From contig NZ_CAJQYY010000030.1 of NCBI RefSeq assembly GCF_907164575.1, positions 1 through 64,000 on the forward strand: DNA of 64,000 nucleotides. Direction: 5' to 3'. Shown here one piece after another: positions 1 to 7,548 of the stretch; within the stretch, counting starts at the first letter, position 1; each line of letters begins with the position of its first letter. The position numbers and the translations under genes are program-made. The DNA comes from Paraburkholderia gardini. GTDB taxonomy: Bacteria > Pseudomonadota > Gammaproteobacteria > Burkholderiales > Burkholderiaceae. The notes under the pieces are model-generated. The model made no database searches. It was given only the letters and a program-made list of their open reading frames with translations, and was not told where the DNA came from.

Positions 1-2
1 AC

Positions 3-161
3 GTGTACGTGCTCGGCATCTACCAGCAGGCGTCGGGTCACAACGCGGCAACCGGCGACGTGCAGGCACAGATCGGTTCGAGCACGAGTTTCTTTGGCCC
101 ATCAGGCACGGGCGCCGACGATCAGGCGGCATTCCGCGTCGGTATACGCCACCGCTTCTGA
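3..161 (+). CDS. Porin, C-terminal fragment (gene enters from left edge)
   Basis: The frame is open from the left edge to a TGA at 159-161. It encodes about 52 residues ending in the sequence FRVGIRHRF. An aromatic C-terminal phenylalanine on an amphipathic last strand is the outer-membrane sorting signal of trimeric beta-barrel porins, and the preceding VYVLGIYQQ and QIGSSTSFFG segments match the last strands of Burkholderia OmpC-family porins. The start lies outside the window, so substrate preference cannot be judged. Compare the complete porin at 27526-28701, which ends VGIAFLF. Confidence 0.8.
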   Translation: MYVLGIYQQASGHNAATGDVQAQIGSSTSFFGPSGTGADDQAAFRVGIRHRF

Positions 162-189
162 CCCGCATATCGCCTGCGGCGCATGCGGA

Positions 190-242
190 AAGGCGTTGGA
201 TAACGCCTTAACCTTGCATGACGCTCAGGCGGTGTCCGCCTG
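190..242 (+). terminator. Tandem hairpins downstream of the porin fragment
   Basis: Two hairpins follow the porin stop by about 30 bp. The first is AAGGCGTT at 190-197, loop GGAT, AACGCCTT at 202-209, followed by TTAACCTT. The second is CAGGCGG at 226-232, loop TGT, CCGCCTG at 236-242. They probably form the transcription terminator of the porin gene. The U-tract is short, so function is inferred from position and perfect stems. Confidence 0.5.
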
Positions 243-314
243 GGGTCGGGTCGCGCCGAAGCGCTTCGCTGGAATCGTTACAATGATGCAGATGAGCCCC
301 CTCAACTGCATCGA

Positions 315-1028
315 GTGCCAGACATGCTGACCACCTGGTTCTGGAGTGGCGACGTCATCCGCGGTCGACGCGTGAGCGACGTCGTGCTGTCAGGCACGGT
401 CGACGTGCCTGTGCCCCCTGCTCGTCTGCTTGCGGACTGGCAAAGGGAGATATCGTCGCGCATGGTCCTGGAACCCGGTGACGTCGAGGTCATGCCCCTG
501 GCGCGTGCGCGGGTGCGCTGGCCGGACTACACACGCTGCGTGCAGGCCGTGTCTGACTGGACACGCGCGTCTGGACTGCCTTCGGTGCTGGCCTCCAGTG
601 ACGTCGGCCTCATGGCCTGCCGCGGTGCGAGATACCACCATGACGCCGCGCAATATGGCGGTGCGGCCTTTTGCAATCTCTTCCTGAGCGAAGACAGAGG
701 GCTGGACCTGCATTTTCCCTCTTTGGGTCACCGCATTCCTCTGACCCGGGGAACGGCTGTGATATTCGATACTGGCCAGCCTCATGGCGTCATCCGGCGC
801 GGTAGCAGCGGATTTAATGTCGACGACTTCGTGCCGGACCAGGACTGGATCCAGATATTCCTGACCTGGGAGCTGCCCATCGAAGATCCCGATGTTGGAC
901 ATGCGCTGAAGGTTGCCTTCGACATCGCCCCTTCGACCTCATTGCAACCGGATGCAGAGCAGGTCTTGCTGAACGGCGAACAGGCCACTGTGTGCCCGGA
1001 TTCTGGTCGTTGGTGCCGGGTCGACTGA
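315..1028 (+). CDS. Probable 2OG-Fe(II) oxygenase-like protein
   Basis: A 237-residue protein that I do not recognise by name. Residues 105-162 carry the layout of a 2-oxoglutarate/Fe(II) dioxygenase double-stranded beta-helix. There is an HxD pair (H108, D110) in RYHHDAAQYGG, then FCNLFLSED, then LTRGTAVIFDTGQPHGVIRRG supplying a distal His (H157) and an Arg for co-substrate carboxylate binding. Similar motifs occur in prolyl-hydroxylase and PhyH-like enzymes. The C-terminus ends in a CPDSGRWCRVD tail with two cysteines. No clear ribosome binding site precedes ATG 315 or ATG 324, so the start is uncertain. Another frame stays open just beyond the stop (about 990-1180), so a frameshift or a longer original protein is possible but unproven. 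Confidence 0.5.
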   Translation: MPDMLTTWFWSGDVIRGRRVSDVVLSGTVDVPVPPARLLADWQREISSRMVLEPGDVEVMPLARARVRWPDYTRCVQAVSDWTRASGLPSVLASSDVGLMACRGARYHHDAAQYGGAAFCNLFLSEDRGLDLHFPSLGHRIPLTRGTAVIFDTGQPHGVIRRGSSGFNVDDFVPDQDWIQIFLTWELPIEDPDVGHALKVAFDIAPSTSLQPDAEQVLLNGEQATVCPDSGRWCRVD

Positions 1029-1184
1029 TCGTCTGGCGTCGCGACGGCAACGTCGTGCACACCGTCGGGCGTCTGTATGATGGCGAGCTTGCGCCCGTCC
1101 GAAAACCCGCGCTGATCGCGCACCGCCCGCTGCCGCGACGCGGCGTCAACGCATCCATTCACGATGACCCAGAGGAAGACCGCC

Positions 1185-1505
1185 ATGACGGCCACAACGC
1201 AATTCGATCAGGTTTCCATTATCAAACGAGCCAACGTCTACTTCGATGGCAAGTGTGTCTCGCACACCGTGCTCTTTAGCGACGGCACGCGCAAGACGCT
1301 CGGCGTGATCCTGCCCGGCACGCTCAACTTCGGCACCGACGCGCCGGAACTCATGGAGGTGCAGGCCGGCCAGTGCCGCATCCGCCTCGATGGCAGTGAC
1401 GAGTGGAAGACGTATGGCGCGGGCGAGTCCTTCTCCGTGCCCGGCAAGAGTCGTTTCGATATCGATGTGATCGAAACGCTCGACTACGTCTGCAGTTATC
1501 TGTAA
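1185..1505 (+). CDS. ppnP: Pyrimidine/purine nucleoside phosphorylase (PpnP, DUF1255)
   Basis: A 106-residue single-domain cupin. The PpnP family phosphorolyses a broad range of nucleosides (uridine, cytidine, adenosine, guanosine, thymidine) to free base and pentose 1-phosphate in the cytosol. The sequence from residue 5 (FDQVSIIKRANVYFDGKCVSHTV) through GTRKTLGVILPG, the LMEVQAG strand, and the ending GESFSVPGKSRFDIDV...DYVCSYL matches the YaiE/PpnP signature along its whole length. ATG 1185 is preferred over ATG 1164 because AGAGGAAG lies about 7 nt upstream and the seven extra residues are not family-like. It stands alone between unrelated genes. Confidence 0.9.
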   Translation: MTATTQFDQVSIIKRANVYFDGKCVSHTVLFSDGTRKTLGVILPGTLNFGTDAPELMEVQAGQCRIRLDGSDEWKTYGAGESFSVPGKSRFDIDVIETLDYVCSYL

Positions 1506-1594
1506 AGACGGACCGGCGCATGGTGTCCGACGCCGCATGCGCATGCATGCGGCGGCACGGGCACGCTCCGCCTGTGCCGGACGCCTGCGCTCGA

Positions 1595-2647
1595 TCAGTA
1601 AGCCGCTACCTCGATGACTGCGTCAGCAAACGCCTGTGGCGCTTCCTGGGGCAGGTTATGGCCGATGTCGCCGGTGATTACCCGGTGCGCGTATTTGCCG
1701 GAAAATCTGTTCGCGTAGGACGCCGCTTCCGGATGCGGTGCACCGTTGGCATCCCCTTCGAGCGTGATCGTGGGGACTGTGATGAACGGGCTGCTGGCCA
1801 GCCGCTTTTCCAGCGCGTCGTATTGCGGCTCGCCCGCGACGAGCCCCAGGCGCCAGCGATAATTACTGATCACGATGTCCACATGATCCGGATTGTCGAA
1901 CGACACGGCACTGCGTTCGAACGTTGCATCGTCGAACGCCCATTTCGGTGAAGCGGTCTGCCAGACAAGCCGGGCAAACTCGCGCCGATTCTTTTCGTAG
2001 CCTGCGCGGCCGCGTTCGGTAGCGAAGTAATACTGATACCACCACGCGTACTCGGCCTTTGGCGGCAGCGGCATTCTATTGGCTTCCTGACTGCCGATCA
2101 GATATCCGCTCACGGCAACGAGCGCCTTGCAGCGCTGCGGCCAGAGCGCCGCGACAATGCAGGCCGTGCGGCCGCCCCAGTCGTAGCCGGCAAGAATCGC
2201 CCTGTCGATTTTCAGCGCGTCCATGAGCGCGATGACGTCGGCGCCGAGCGCTGCCTGCTGGCCGTTGCGTAACGTCGCGTCCGAAATGATGCGCGTCGTG
2301 CCATAACCGCGCAAATGCGGGACGATTACCCTGTAGCCTGACGCCGCCAGCAAGGGGGCGACATCGACGTAACTGTGGATGTCGTAAGGCCAGCCGTGCA
2401 GAAGGATCACCGCCGGACCATTGGCGGGACCCACCTCCACGTACCCAACGTTCAGCACGCCTGCATCGATCTGCTTCGGCGCATCGAATGACGTGTTCGC
2501 GCCCGGTTTTATCTTTTTCAATCCTGCTTGCTTTGACTGGCTGCCCTGCGCATGCGCGGAACCGGTCATGCCGAACTGGGCGGCAGCAACGGACGCAGCT
2601 GCAATACCAAACAGACGCCGGCGGTTCTGGTTGATTTCTTCGGACAT
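1595..2647 (-). CDS. Tat-exported alpha/beta hydrolase, epoxide hydrolase/dehalogenase-like
   Basis: 350 residues. The N-terminus holds a twin-arginine export signal (NRRRLFGIAAASVAAA, cleavage near AHA-Q at about 34), so the mature enzyme is periplasmic. The alpha/beta-hydrolase fold shows the oxyanion motif LLHGWP near residue 84, the nucleophile elbow GYDWGG with Asp about 146, and the catalytic His in GDIGHNLPQE near 330. An Asp rather than Ser nucleophile is typical of epoxide hydrolases and haloalkane dehalogenases, so the attack is on an epoxide or C-halogen carbon rather than an ester; the substrate is unknown. The start at 2647 has GGAGAAAC upstream, which excludes a 25-residue longer reading. 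Monocistronic. Confidence 0.75.
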   Translation of the reverse strand: MSEEINQNRRRLFGIAAASVAAAQFGMTGSAHAQGSQSKQAGLKKIKPGANTSFDAPKQIDAGVLNVGYVEVGPANGPAVILLHGWPYDIHSYVDVAPLLAASGYRVIVPHLRGYGTTRIISDATLRNGQQAALGADVIALMDALKIDRAILAGYDWGGRTACIVAALWPQRCKALVAVSGYLIGSQEANRMPLPPKAEYAWWYQYYFATERGRAGYEKNRREFARLVWQTASPKWAFDDATFERSAVSFDNPDHVDIVISNYRWRLGLVAGEPQYDALEKRLASSPFITVPTITLEGDANGAPHPEAASYANRFSGKYAHRVITGDIGHNLPQEAPQAFADAVIEVAAY

Positions 2648-3040
2648 GTTTGTTTCTCCTGTTGAGAGTTGGTCTGCACGCAAAGATTCGATTCCGCGAA
2701 AACCTCCTCGCATCCTGATCACGATTAGCGTGATTAACCGATGACCGGTTCCGCGACGACGCGAACGCTTTAGCAGTTCACCGGTGTGTGACCCGCTTGT
2801 TGCAACCCGGTTTATAGCCCAGACCTCGACGAGGTTTGTGTCGCAATGTATCTACCGGTCACGCCGATACACAACGTTTCCATTCGTCCGTTTTTTAATC
2901 CGACCGGGTGCCCATCCGGGTTCCAGCCACGGTTGGGAACAGGGCTTCCCGACGTGACATCCAAGTCCATGGAACAGGTAGAAGCGGATCTGGCCCGCGT
3001 GGGCCAGCCAGACACATAACCATTGCACGGGAGAAACCTC
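2648..3040. other. 393-bp divergent intergenic region without a gene
   Basis: The region separates the minus-strand hydrolase from the plus-strand DUF4142 gene. No plausible ORF is present. A compact hairpin, CTGGCCC at 2990-2996, loop GCGT, GGGCCAG at 3001-3007, sits 34 bp before the DUF4142 start codon in the likely leader. A GGAG motif precedes the start at 3041. I see no convincing -35/-10 pair. Confidence 0.5.
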
Positions 3041-3574
3041 ATGAAGTTGAATAACGTTGCCCTGTTCGGGGCACTGGCTCTTGTCAGCGTCTCCGGCTGG
3101 GCGCAGAGCGCGGGCCCAACCGATCCCCAGATCGCGGCCATCGTGGTGACCGCGAATCAGGTCGATATCGACGCGGGCAAGCTCGCGGAGTCGAAAACAG
3201 GATCGAAGGACGTCAAGGCGTTCGCGCAGCGAATGGTCACCGACCACAGTGGCGTCAATCAGGCCGCCACCGATCTCGTGCACAAGCTGGGCGTGACACC
3301 GGAGGCCAACCCGACAAGTCAAAGCCTGAAGCAAGGCGGCGATGCAAACCTTGCCAGTCTGAAAACGCTTAAGGGTGGAGGTTTTGACCGCGCGTATGTC
3401 GATCATGAAGTGATCTATCACGAGAACGTGCTGGCCGCGCTCGACAAGACCTTGATCCCGGGGGCCCAGAACGAAGAGCTGAAGGCGCTGCTCGTAAAGG
3501 TGCGGCCGGCGTTTGTTGCACATCTCGAACACGCCAGGCATCTTCAGGCAGAACTGGAGAAGAGCGGTGGATGA
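3041..3574 (+). CDS. DUF4142 ferritin-like periplasmic protein
   Basis: 177 residues with a Sec signal peptide (MKLNNVALFGALALVSVSGWAQS). DUF4142 proteins are predicted four-helix ferritin-like bundles of unknown function, often found in stress or envelope loci. Visible family features are the repeated Asp/Glu/His-rich helices: DIDAGKLAESKTGSKDVKAFAQRMVTDH, VDHEVIYHENVLAALDKTLIPGAQNEELKALL and FVAHLEHARHLQAEL. GGAGAAAC before ATG 3041 sets the start. It overlaps the next gene (cupredoxin) by about 8 bp and lies in the same direction as the sigma factor at 3965, a trio that is probably one transcript. Metal binding is an inference from the fold. Confidence 0.8.
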   Translation: MKLNNVALFGALALVSVSGWAQSAGPTDPQIAAIVVTANQVDIDAGKLAESKTGSKDVKAFAQRMVTDHSGVNQAATDLVHKLGVTPEANPTSQSLKQGGDANLASLKTLKGGGFDRAYVDHEVIYHENVLAALDKTLIPGAQNEELKALLVKVRPAFVAHLEHARHLQAELEKSGG

Positions 3575-3944
3575 TCGCCGGGGCAGCGGTGCCGGAATGC
3601 GCCGGGGCAAGGTGCGCAGGAGCGTTTTCGTGCTGGCCGGCGTTCAGGTGGCGCTCCTCGGCGCGGCACTGCATGCCAGCGCCGCCGCGGCGCCCGAAAC
3701 GTACTTTGTCGTGATCGAGCAGATGCAGTTCAATCCGCCCGCGTTGAAGGTACATCGCGGGAGTCGCGTGGTGTGGGTCAACAAGGACCTGTTTCCTCAC
3801 ACGGCGAGCGCAAGCTCGAAGGCGTTCGACTCGGGCAATATCGCGCCGAACGCCTCCTGGAGCTACATCGCCCGCCGGCCGGGAAGCTATCCTTATCTGT
3901 GCAACCTGCACCCCACCATGCATGGCACACTCACCGTCGGGTAA
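3567..3944 (+). CDS. Exported cupredoxin (blue-copper domain protein)
   Basis: About 125 residues: basic N-region, signal peptide (VFVLAGVQVALLGAALHASAAAA), then a single plastocyanin/azurin-like domain. All four type-1 copper ligands are visible: His in NKDLFPHTAS, and Cys, His and Met in YLCNLHPTMHGTLTV. The protein should therefore be a periplasmic one-electron carrier. I place the start at GTG 3567, because GGAGAAG lies 6-9 nt upstream and the gene would overlap the DUF4142 stop (translational coupling); ATG 3597 is the alternative and gives the same mature protein. The electron partner is not identifiable here. Confidence 0.8.
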   Translation: MDDRRGSGAGMRRGKVRRSVFVLAGVQVALLGAALHASAAAAPETYFVVIEQMQFNPPALKVHRGSRVVWVNKDLFPHTASASSKAFDSGNIAPNASWSYIARRPGSYPYLCNLHPTMHGTLTVG

Positions 3945-3964
3945 CGCGGTTTGGCGAAAACTTC

Positions 3965-4675
3965 ATGACGAACAACGCTGGAACATATCCGCTGCCCCTC
4001 GCGGATGACGATCAGTCGATCGTCCGTCGCATTGTCGCGGGGGACCGATCTGCATTCGAACTGCTGATGCGCAGGCACAACCGGCGCCTGTATCGTCTGG
4101 CGCGCGGCACGCTGCATAACGACGCGGAGGCGGAAGATGCGTTGCAGGAAGCGTATATGTCGGCTTACCGGTCGATCGGCAAGTTCCGCGGCGACTCGGC
4201 GCTTTTCACCTGGTTGTCCCGGCTGGTACTCAATGAATGTTTTGGCCGCCTGCGCCGGGAGGCGCGGCGTCAAAACGTGATTCCGATGGTGGATTTGAGC
4301 ACTCATCAAGATGCAGTTGACGCAATGACCGCACACGATTCCGATTCTCCAGACCACGCGGTAGCACGTGCCGAAATGCGTGCGTTACTCGAACGCAAGC
4401 TGGACGCACTGCCGGATGCCTTCCGGGTCGTCTTCGTGCTGCGTTCAATCGAGGAAATGAGTGTCGAGGAAACCGCGCAGTGTCTCGACATCCCGGAGGC
4501 AACGGTGCGCAGCCGGCATTTCCGCGCGAAGAGCCTCCTGCGTGAATCACTGGCGCGGGAAATCGATCTCGCCGAGCGCGACCTGTTCGAGTTTGGCGGA
4601 TCTCAATGCGACCGGGTGGTCACCAGCGTGCTGTTGCGGATAGCGGATGAGTACGGCCCGGGCGACAGCCAGTAG
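3965..4675 (+). CDS. ECF-type RNA polymerase sigma factor
   Basis: 236 residues. Sigma-70 region 2 spans about residues 20-90 (AFELLMRRHNRRLYRLARGTL, DAEAEDALQEAYMSAYRSIGKFRGDSALFTWLSRLVLN), a linker follows, and region 4 spans about 135-190 (LDALPDAFRVVFVLRSIEEMSVEETAQCLDIPEATVRSRHFRAKSLLRE), whose helix-turn-helix reads the -35 element. A C-terminal tail contains one Cys (GGSQCDRV). It lies 20 bp after the cupredoxin gene and probably in the same operon. No anti-sigma gene follows: the next gene is on the opposite strand. Control is therefore not obvious, and the DUF4142 or cupredoxin partner may be linked to it. Confidence 0.85.
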   Translation: MTNNAGTYPLPLADDDQSIVRRIVAGDRSAFELLMRRHNRRLYRLARGTLHNDAEAEDALQEAYMSAYRSIGKFRGDSALFTWLSRLVLNECFGRLRREARRQNVIPMVDLSTHQDAVDAMTAHDSDSPDHAVARAEMRALLERKLDALPDAFRVVFVLRSIEEMSVEETAQCLDIPEATVRSRHFRAKSLLRESLAREIDLAERDLFEFGGSQCDRVVTSVLLRIADEYGPGDSQ

Positions 4676-4801
4676 CCGGTTCGACTCGCTACCGTTCAAT
4701 TAATAGCGTGGCTGCCTGGGTCTGGATCTCAAGGAGACGCGGTGAACCATGCAACCGCGTATCGGAGCCGTAGTCGAGGCTCCTGAAGACAGATCCGGAC
4801 T

Positions 4802-5833
4802 TCACGGCATCTCCAGTGACAGATGCTGCTGACCGAGCGATTCCAGAAAGTCACGTGCGTCAAAGGCCTCGCCTGCGGTGATGACGCCCGTTCCGTGAAC
4901 CAGCCCACTGACGACACGCGTAGCCGCTTCGACCACGAGCGGTGCGCTGATCGCGTAGATGTCCTGCCCGCTTGCCGCCGCGCGGCGTTCGTTGTCTCCC
5001 GAACGCACGACCACCTCGACCAGAAAGGTCTGCGCGGAGCGTCCGCTTCCGTCGACCGCGGCCGGCAGCGACGGGTTCGGGTCCGACAGATCCTTGACTG
5101 CCCCGGCCGTCATGTACGAGCGGATCTCGGGCGTCCTCAGATGGCGCGAAATCGTCACCGTGTCCGCCATCGTGAATTCTCCGACGACCGGCTGCCTTCC
5201 GAGCGGTGCAGGGAACGTCCATTCGGCCAGCGGTGCGGCGTCCGTGCGGAATGCCATCTGCCCTTTTGTAAAAACGATGCGTCGCCCGTCTCTGCGCTGC
5301 CTCGAAACCTGACCGGTAACCCGTGTGCCGTGTGTCGGCCGCCAGCTGCTGAGCCCATAAGCAATGCAGATTTCGTCAGCGGCTACCCAGTCGCCCATCG
5401 CCGCCGTGGCGAGGAGATCGCCCAGGCCGCCAAAGAACGCCATCGCAGGCACAATCACGATGCCCGCATCGCGCGCCCGGTCGGCGTATTGCTCGAACGT
5501 ATCCAGATTGGCCTCGATCTCCGCCGCGACGTCCAGATAAGGAATCCGCGCACGCAGCGCGGCTTCGATCACGGGCGCAGAGGTTCTGGCGAATGGGCCC
5601 GCGCAATTGATGACCGCGGCCGCACCCGCAAGCGCGCGGTCGAGCGAATCCGGGTCATCTGTCGACGCGGGTCGAATGTCCAGCTCGGGATAAGCTGCTC
5701 CGAAGGCATTCAGCTTGCTGGCATCGCGTCCAGACATGACCGGTCTCCAGCCACGCCTGACCAGCTCAGACACCACGAAGCGGCCGGTATGGCCGTAGGC
5801 GCCGAAGACGGCGACGGTTCGGTTTAATGTCAT
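4802..5833 (-). CDS. Saccharopine dehydrogenase-family / trans-acting enoyl-reductase-like oxidoreductase
   Basis: 343 residues. An N-terminal Rossmann fold is clear (VAVFGAYGHTGRFVVSELVRRGW, residues 8-30; AAVINCAGPFARTSAPVIEAALRARIPYLDVAAE, about 92-125). This is the saccharopine-dehydrogenase-like NAD(P) domain, with the family's GPF/Y and YLD/V-E segments. The C-terminal half (EWTFPAPLG, TVTISRHLRTPEIRSYMTAGA) resembles short bacterial members of uncertain substrate. True saccharopine reductases are longer, so lysine metabolism is unlikely. It is divergent from the TetR gene at 6012 and shares an operator-rich promoter with it, so it is probably the repressor's target and induced by an unknown small molecule. 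Confidence 0.7.
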   Translation of the reverse strand: MTLNRTVAVFGAYGHTGRFVVSELVRRGWRPVMSGRDASKLNAFGAAYPELDIRPASTDDPDSLDRALAGAAAVINCAGPFARTSAPVIEAALRARIPYLDVAAEIEANLDTFEQYADRARDAGIVIVPAMAFFGGLGDLLATAAMGDWVAADEICIAYGLSSWRPTHGTRVTGQVSRQRRDGRRIVFTKGQMAFRTDAAPLAEWTFPAPLGRQPVVGEFTMADTVTISRHLRTPEIRSYMTAGAVKDLSDPNPSLPAAVDGSGRSAQTFLVEVVVRSGDNERRAAASGQDIYAISAPLVVEAATRVVSGLVHGTGVITAGEAFDARDFLESLGQQHLSLEMP

Positions 5834-5900
5834 CGCAAAACTCCAGTTGTCATGGTTTTTCTTCGAACTGCGGGACAGCGGCTTCCCTATTTCGAAACGC

Positions 5901-5964
5901 TACAGACCTGTATGTTTTTCGAAGAATAGAGTACAGATCTGTAGCGTGTCAAGACAGATCTGGT
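5901..5964. promoter_or_regulatory. Three TetR-type operator copies between reductase and tetR
   Basis: Three copies of a 12-bp palindrome lie in the divergent promoter: TACAGACCTGTA at 5901-5912, TACAGATCTGTA (perfect dyad) at 5932-5943, and GACAGATCTGGT (core ACAGATCTG) at 5953-5964. Start-to-start distances are 31 and 21 bp, about three and two helical turns, so bound dimers would face the same side. The array sits 68 bp from the reductase start and 48 bp from the tetR start, suited to repressing both. Binding by the neighbouring TetR is inference. Confidence 0.7.
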
Positions 5965-6011
5965 ACAGTAACCGGCAAGCCGGAACATGACGTCTCTCAG
6001 GAGGACTTGCC

Positions 6012-6620
6012 ATGAGCAGAGGCACACTCGCCACAGCAAAAGAAGCCGGAACCGCCAGTTCCACCAGCGTTCGGGAACGCATACTCGATACAGCAGCCGA
6101 TCTGTTCTACCAGGAAGGTGTCAGAGCCGTCGGCGTCGATCTCGTCGTCGAGCGGTCAGGGGTTGCGAAGACCAGTCTTTACCGGCACTTCACGACCAAG
6201 GACGAGCTCGTTGCAGCGGTGCTCGAGCGGGATGACACGAATTATTGGGTCGCCTGGGACAAGACTGCGACGCGCCACCGGAACGCCCCCAGAGATGAGC
6301 TCAAAGCTCATCTTCAGTGGATCGCTCGCGACATCGCCACGCCGAAATACCGCGGCTGTCCATTTCTCAACGTGGCAACGGAGTTTCCGGCGCCGGATCA
6401 TCCCGCGCGGGTGGTGGCCCTCAGACACAAGGCCGAATTGCGCCGCCGTCTCGGTGCGCTGGTGCGGCAAATCGGCATTGCCAGGCCCGATAGTCTCGCC
6501 AGCCAGATCGCACTTCTTGTCGACGGCGCCTACGTCTACGGACAGCTTGCAAAAGGGGCGGCGCAGCCGCTCCTGCCCGCGGCGCTCGCCCTGATCTCGG
6601 CCGCGGACAATCCCGGCTGA
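6012..6620 (+). CDS. TetR/AcrR-family transcriptional repressor
   Basis: 202 residues. Residues about 17-62 form the TetR DNA-binding domain (VRERILDTAADLFYQEGVRAVGVDLVVERSGVAKTSLYRHFTTKDELVAAVLE). The remainder is a helical ligand-binding and dimerisation domain with the CPFLNVATEFP segment common in the subgroup of TetR proteins that regulate adjacent oxidoreductases. AGGAGG lies just upstream of ATG 6012. Three palindromic copies of TACAGATCTGTA type occur between this gene and the divergent reductase, so autoregulation together with reductase control is likely. The inducer is unknown. Confidence 0.9.
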   Translation: MSRGTLATAKEAGTASSTSVRERILDTAADLFYQEGVRAVGVDLVVERSGVAKTSLYRHFTTKDELVAAVLERDDTNYWVAWDKTATRHRNAPRDELKAHLQWIARDIATPKYRGCPFLNVATEFPAPDHPARVVALRHKAELRRRLGALVRQIGIARPDSLASQIALLVDGAYVYGQLAKGAAQPLLPAALALISAADNPG

Positions 6621-6625
6621 CGCGA

Positions 6626-6657
6626 GGCATACCGCCGCGCCTTCGCGCCGGTATGCC
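6626..6657. terminator. Inverted repeat between convergent tetR and GST genes
   Basis: GGCATACCG at 6626-6634 pairs with CGGTATGCC at 6649-6657. The 14-nt middle is itself GC-rich and partly self-complementary. The repeat lies between the tetR stop (6620) and the GST stop (6743), where a bidirectional terminator is expected. No long T-run follows on either strand, so this is a positional inference. Confidence 0.45.
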
Positions 6658-6742
6658 CGATACGCGTCGACAGTCGAAGCCGTGACAGATGCCGAAGTTG
6701 AATGGCACACCGGGCCGTTGAAAGCGGTTCCCACCGCACCGG

Positions 6743-7402
6743 TCAGTCGCGATCAGGAGCGCCCAGCGGAAAGAGCTTGCGGTACGGCCGCGCTTCATCC
6801 ACTGCCCGCGCAAACGATGGCCGCTCCAGCAGCCGTCGACGATAGGCCGTCACGTTGGGATGAGCATTGCCGATGGGATGTGTCCAGTCTGCATAGAACA
6901 GGAAGGGCGCGGCACCGCAATCGGCAAGACTGAAATGCTCGCCGGCTGCCCATTCGCGGTGCGACATCACCTTGTCGAGCCAGGTATAAGCCGTATCGAG
7001 CATGTTCCGTGCTTCCAGCACGCCGTAGGGATCACGGGCATCTTCGGGTCGAAGCGAATCAGCCACGATCTTTTGCTGGGGCGTCGAGACATAGTTGTCG
7101 AAGAAGCGGTCCATCGTTCGCACCTCAAGTGCGGCACGCGGGTCCCCGGGAATCAGGCACACTGGGCCAGGCGCGTACAGGCCCACGTATTCGATGATGC
7201 AACTCGCCTCGATGACGGTGCGTTCGCCATCCACGAGCACCGGAAAGCGCTTCATGGACCAGCGTTCAGCCAGTTCGCGAAACGCCGGGCTGTCCGGACC
7301 GGCGAGTATGTGCGATTCGAACGGGACGGCATTTTCGTACAGCGCGACCAGTGCCTTCTGGCAACAGGACGAAAACGGGTGGTAGTAGAGTTTCAGCGTC
7401 AT
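6743..7402 (-). CDS. Glutathione S-transferase family protein
   Basis: 219 residues. The N-terminal thioredoxin-like domain (about 1-80) has LKLYYHPFSSCCQKALVALYENAVPFE, the cis-proline KRFPVLVD segment and the glutathione-gamma-glutamyl motif VIEASCIIEYV (Glu-Ala/Ser). The C-terminal all-helical domain holds the conserved N-capping FSLADCGAAPFLFYADW motif. The active-site position SSCC suggests a Cys/Ser-type rather than Tyr-type enzyme. Family roles are glutathione conjugation or glutathione-dependent dehalogenation or reduction, and the substrate is not evident. The start at 7402 begins the fold directly; an upstream extension is not family-like. It neighbours the glutathione persulfide dioxygenase gene but has its own upstream gap. 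Confidence 0.85.
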   Translation of the reverse strand: MTLKLYYHPFSSCCQKALVALYENAVPFESHILAGPDSPAFRELAERWSMKRFPVLVDGERTVIEASCIIEYVGLYAPGPVCLIPGDPRAALEVRTMDRFFDNYVSTPQQKIVADSLRPEDARDPYGVLEARNMLDTAYTWLDKVMSHREWAAGEHFSLADCGAAPFLFYADWTHPIGNAHPNVTAYRRRLLERPSFARAVDEARPYRKLFPLGAPDRD

Positions 7403-7548
7403 GAAGCGTCTCCCAGGATAGAGATAGACGGCCGCATTCAGCGGGCCTCTTACTCCTCGACGAATGAAACCACTGGAAATCGACACGACGCTGAATACAT
7501 CGACCGGCCGCCCAACTTCCGCCGGTGCCATACATGCACCGCAAACCG

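Noticed and set aside
990..1180. Frameshifted extension of the 2OG-oxygenase gene
   Set aside because: A second frame stays open past the stop, but its sequence has no clear continuity with the oxygenase domain, and the annotated C-terminus looks like a natural end.
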